Source: Fasciola hepatica | Taxonomy: Eukaryota > Platyhelminthes > Trematoda > Plagiorchiida > Fasciolidae | Length of the DNA: 64,000 nucleotides | Assembly (NCBI GenBank): GCA_948099385.1 | Contig: CANUEZ040000107.1 | Coordinates: 124,001 to 188,000 of the forward strand | Direction of reading: 5' to 3' | Shown: positions 61,945-64,000 of the stretch, piece after piece | Numbering within the stretch: the first letter of the stretch is position 1 | How the letters are laid out: each line of letters starts with the position of its first letter | Made by a program: the position numbers and the translations under genes | Notes under the pieces: generated by a model | What the model was told of the DNA's origin: nothing | The model's database searches: none | Seen by the model: only the letters and a program-made list of their open reading frames with translations

Positions 61945-63211
61945 TGTCGCAACAGCAAACGCCTGTTTGACTTATTTCACGGTCATGAGTCCCAAAATGT
62001 CAACAGCTTTCCCCTCGTGGGCCTATATTCAACTACCAGATTGCCAATGAGGCACCGGACTATACAGTTTTTCCAAATACATTATTATGGCTTTTGATTT
62101 TTCTCTGCTAATCAGAAATATCATTGATATTTACACAGATCCGATTTCTAACTGCAGAGCAGTATTTATGCCTCCGTGATGAAAACCACATAGGATGAAG
62201 TCTATTTTCATGAGCTATTATTATTCATAACTGGCCGTTCATTCGTTTTCGTCTCTCAAGCATCAGTCAAATTGATCACGTTTATCAAGGTTACGCGATT
62301 TCAAGTTAACACGGACTATTGCAAATCTGGCATGGAAATTATTCAGTCATCGAGAATTGCATATTTTCAAACTTTGCTTAGTGTAATGTGAAAAAATGTT
62401 TCCAACATAAAACTATTCATAAAGAGAATTCACCACACTTGAAGTTCGATAGTGCCTGTGCTTTGTTGTTCCGAAACACAAAAATGCTCTAGGATTGGTT
62501 TGTCAACTGTATATTTTCAATTATGCCTGCAAGCATCGTATCACTGTAGCGAGCCAATCAAAAGTCGGTGGTTAATTTTGAATCCACGAAATGATCAAGG
62601 TCCAACTAAATCTCTTTCATGAAACCACTGACACTTGATGATGAATTGCCCCCTGCAAAATTTCTCACGTTCAAGCGAAACAGGCAAATATGATATTTAC
62701 AAGTGAGGCACACTCAAATTGAATGTGGCATCCATTTTCAGAATGTTATTGTCTCTTCTATTTAGAAGACCAAGGTTTGCGGCATTAGGTGCTCAGTCAC
62801 TATGACAGACGTGAACTGTTTTGGCAATCACACCTCATCGCTCCTGTTTATGTGCATCCCTTCAAGCCCTTTCTAGACTGGAACAAACGATTGGAACAAC
62901 CTTTTGATTTATGTCCATTACAAACATTTTCCCATTCATATTTCATCATCACATAACTGTACACACAATCGAAAGTAGTTGTATGTGCGCGAGCTCACTG
63001 TTCAGACAGATTTATTGCCATTCACGAGAATCAATTGGTAATGATTGTGACGATCGTTTTATCTGAGCTCGTGACAGGACGAGCGTGAACCCCGTTCCTA
63101 TTCAAGTTCATCAAACTGACATTATCGAAGTCAGACTGACAGGCACATAGCATAGCTTTTTCTGTGTGTGGATGTGTCCATTGAATATGTACCAAACTTT
63201 TTTTTAAACAG

Positions 63212-63362
63212 GGGTAGAAAAGCAGATAATCGTGTGAAATCCAGTATTATTTTGGACGGGAACCGGAGTCGCACATTCGGGGCAATCGGAATAACGAAAT
63301 TCAGACTCGAAAATGCGTCTGAATTCAAATTCACACATTTTATAGAAGACAATAATAATTAG
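63212..63362 (+). CDS. Candidate 3'-terminal exon, right copy
   Basis: The duplicate of 12372-12522, with the same acceptor-like tract, stop (63360-63362) and AATAAA at 63379-63384. Upstream of the acceptor this copy has an in-frame stop that the left copy lacks, which is what one expects if the upstream sequence is intron rather than coding. Confidence 0.3.
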
Positions 63363-64000
63363 GATCGCATAACCGGACAATAAAACCCTTTGTTCATTTT
63401 CTCTTGTGAACAAATGCTAGAGTGCACCCAATGTCGGAAGAAATCCAGTCACATGTTTAGAGAATAATCTGAAATTCGTGTGTCAATTGGAAACATGGTG
63501 AATAAACAAGCATGGTTCTGAAAGACAAATACTGTACAACATGGTGTTCTGCGGTCAGTGTCATCATGTGAGACGAAACCTGCTATCCAGTTGAAAAGTA
63601 GCATGAATTCTACACATGCAGAGAACACCAGTTTGGCTGAAATATTGAGTTTGAAATGATCAGCAATACCAGGAGACAAATACGGGAAAATTGACTGAGT
63701 TCTATCTGAAATTATCTTCGACAAATACTTCTTGTCGAATCCTACGATAATGGGTTGTACATCTGCCTATCTCTATTTAGTGTGTTTCCGAAAATAATAT
63801 TTTTTACGAAGCAACAGCCTATAACATCTAGGCTTTCCTAAAATGAAGTCAAAGCCATTTGAAGAGACAAAATATGCCACTTAGCAGTTTCTTTGCCATA
63901 AAACTGGAATATTTGAACACCCCTAACCTAACAGGTTTTACTATATTTCACAAATGAGATACTCCAAAAATCAGTATCAGTAGGAATGCTGCTCACCGAA

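Larger units (their letters stand above)
50818..64000 (+). repeat. Right copy of the large direct duplication
   Basis: Collinear copy of 1-13162. It begins inside text matching window base 1 and runs off the right edge while still homologous. A segment of about 28 bases at 56793-56819 is present here and absent at the matching place near 5975 in the left copy; it ends in a short GAAG repeat, so replication slippage or deletion in the left copy are both possible. Many differences are single substitutions. As in the left copy, intervals without a listed feature (51353-57304, 57736-60439, 60531-61382, 61945-63211, 63385-64000) hold only short open frames with no domain I can recognise. Confidence 0.95.

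Noticed and set aside
1..64000. Bacterial features: operons, CRISPR arrays, ribosome binding sites, rRNA
   Set aside because: No regularly spaced short repeats, no long gene-dense frames and no rRNA-like text; the element types are eukaryotic.

Overview
This is eukaryotic, repeat-dominated DNA of roughly 40% GC by eye. No complete intact protein-coding gene can be supported. The identifiable content is transposable-element debris plus two large direct duplications. The element set is a Penelope-like element (PLE) with a GIY-YIG endonuclease end, a CR1/Jockey-type LINE, a Gypsy-type integrase tail, and tRNA-derived SINE-like pieces, together with long microsatellites. It suggests a metazoan, most likely a parasitic flatworm (digenean trematode). 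The flatworm assignment is an inference from element types and the SINE-like text, not a proof.

Layout. 1-13162 and 50818-64000 are direct copies of one segment, 50.82-50.84 kb apart and a few percent diverged. Homology runs into both window edges, so neither outer boundary is visible and a tandem array with a unit of about 50.8 kb is the simplest reading. The segment holds only broken or weak coding traces: a possible internal exon that is intact on the right and has a stop on the left, a possible 3'-terminal exon followed by AATAAA, and an old minus-strand pseudogene. It also carries a SINE-like piece and a dispersed repeat (D) that recurs at 30.6 kb.

13.2-35.7 kb holds microsatellites, a minus-strand LINE relic (18.4-19.3 kb), a possible cadherin-like gene relic on the minus strand (22.8-24.3 kb), a Gypsy pol tail on the minus strand (28.9-29.5 kb), a PLE 3' end on the plus strand (31.3-31.8 kb), and an inverted repeat with coding-like text (34.0-35.6 kb). 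35.7-50.8 kb holds one good candidate exon on the minus strand (39432-39676) and a 2.6-kb sequence present twice (39.85-42.43 and 45.29-47.98 kb). The second copy of that sequence is sandwiched between two direct copies of a PLE fragment. A SINE-like unit (49.8 kb) and a LINE reverse-transcriptase scrap (50.4 kb) precede the right-hand large copy.

No operon-like or pathway organisation exists here. Open frames shared by the duplicate copies mostly differ by amino-acid-changing substitutions, which argues that they are not under purifying selection.
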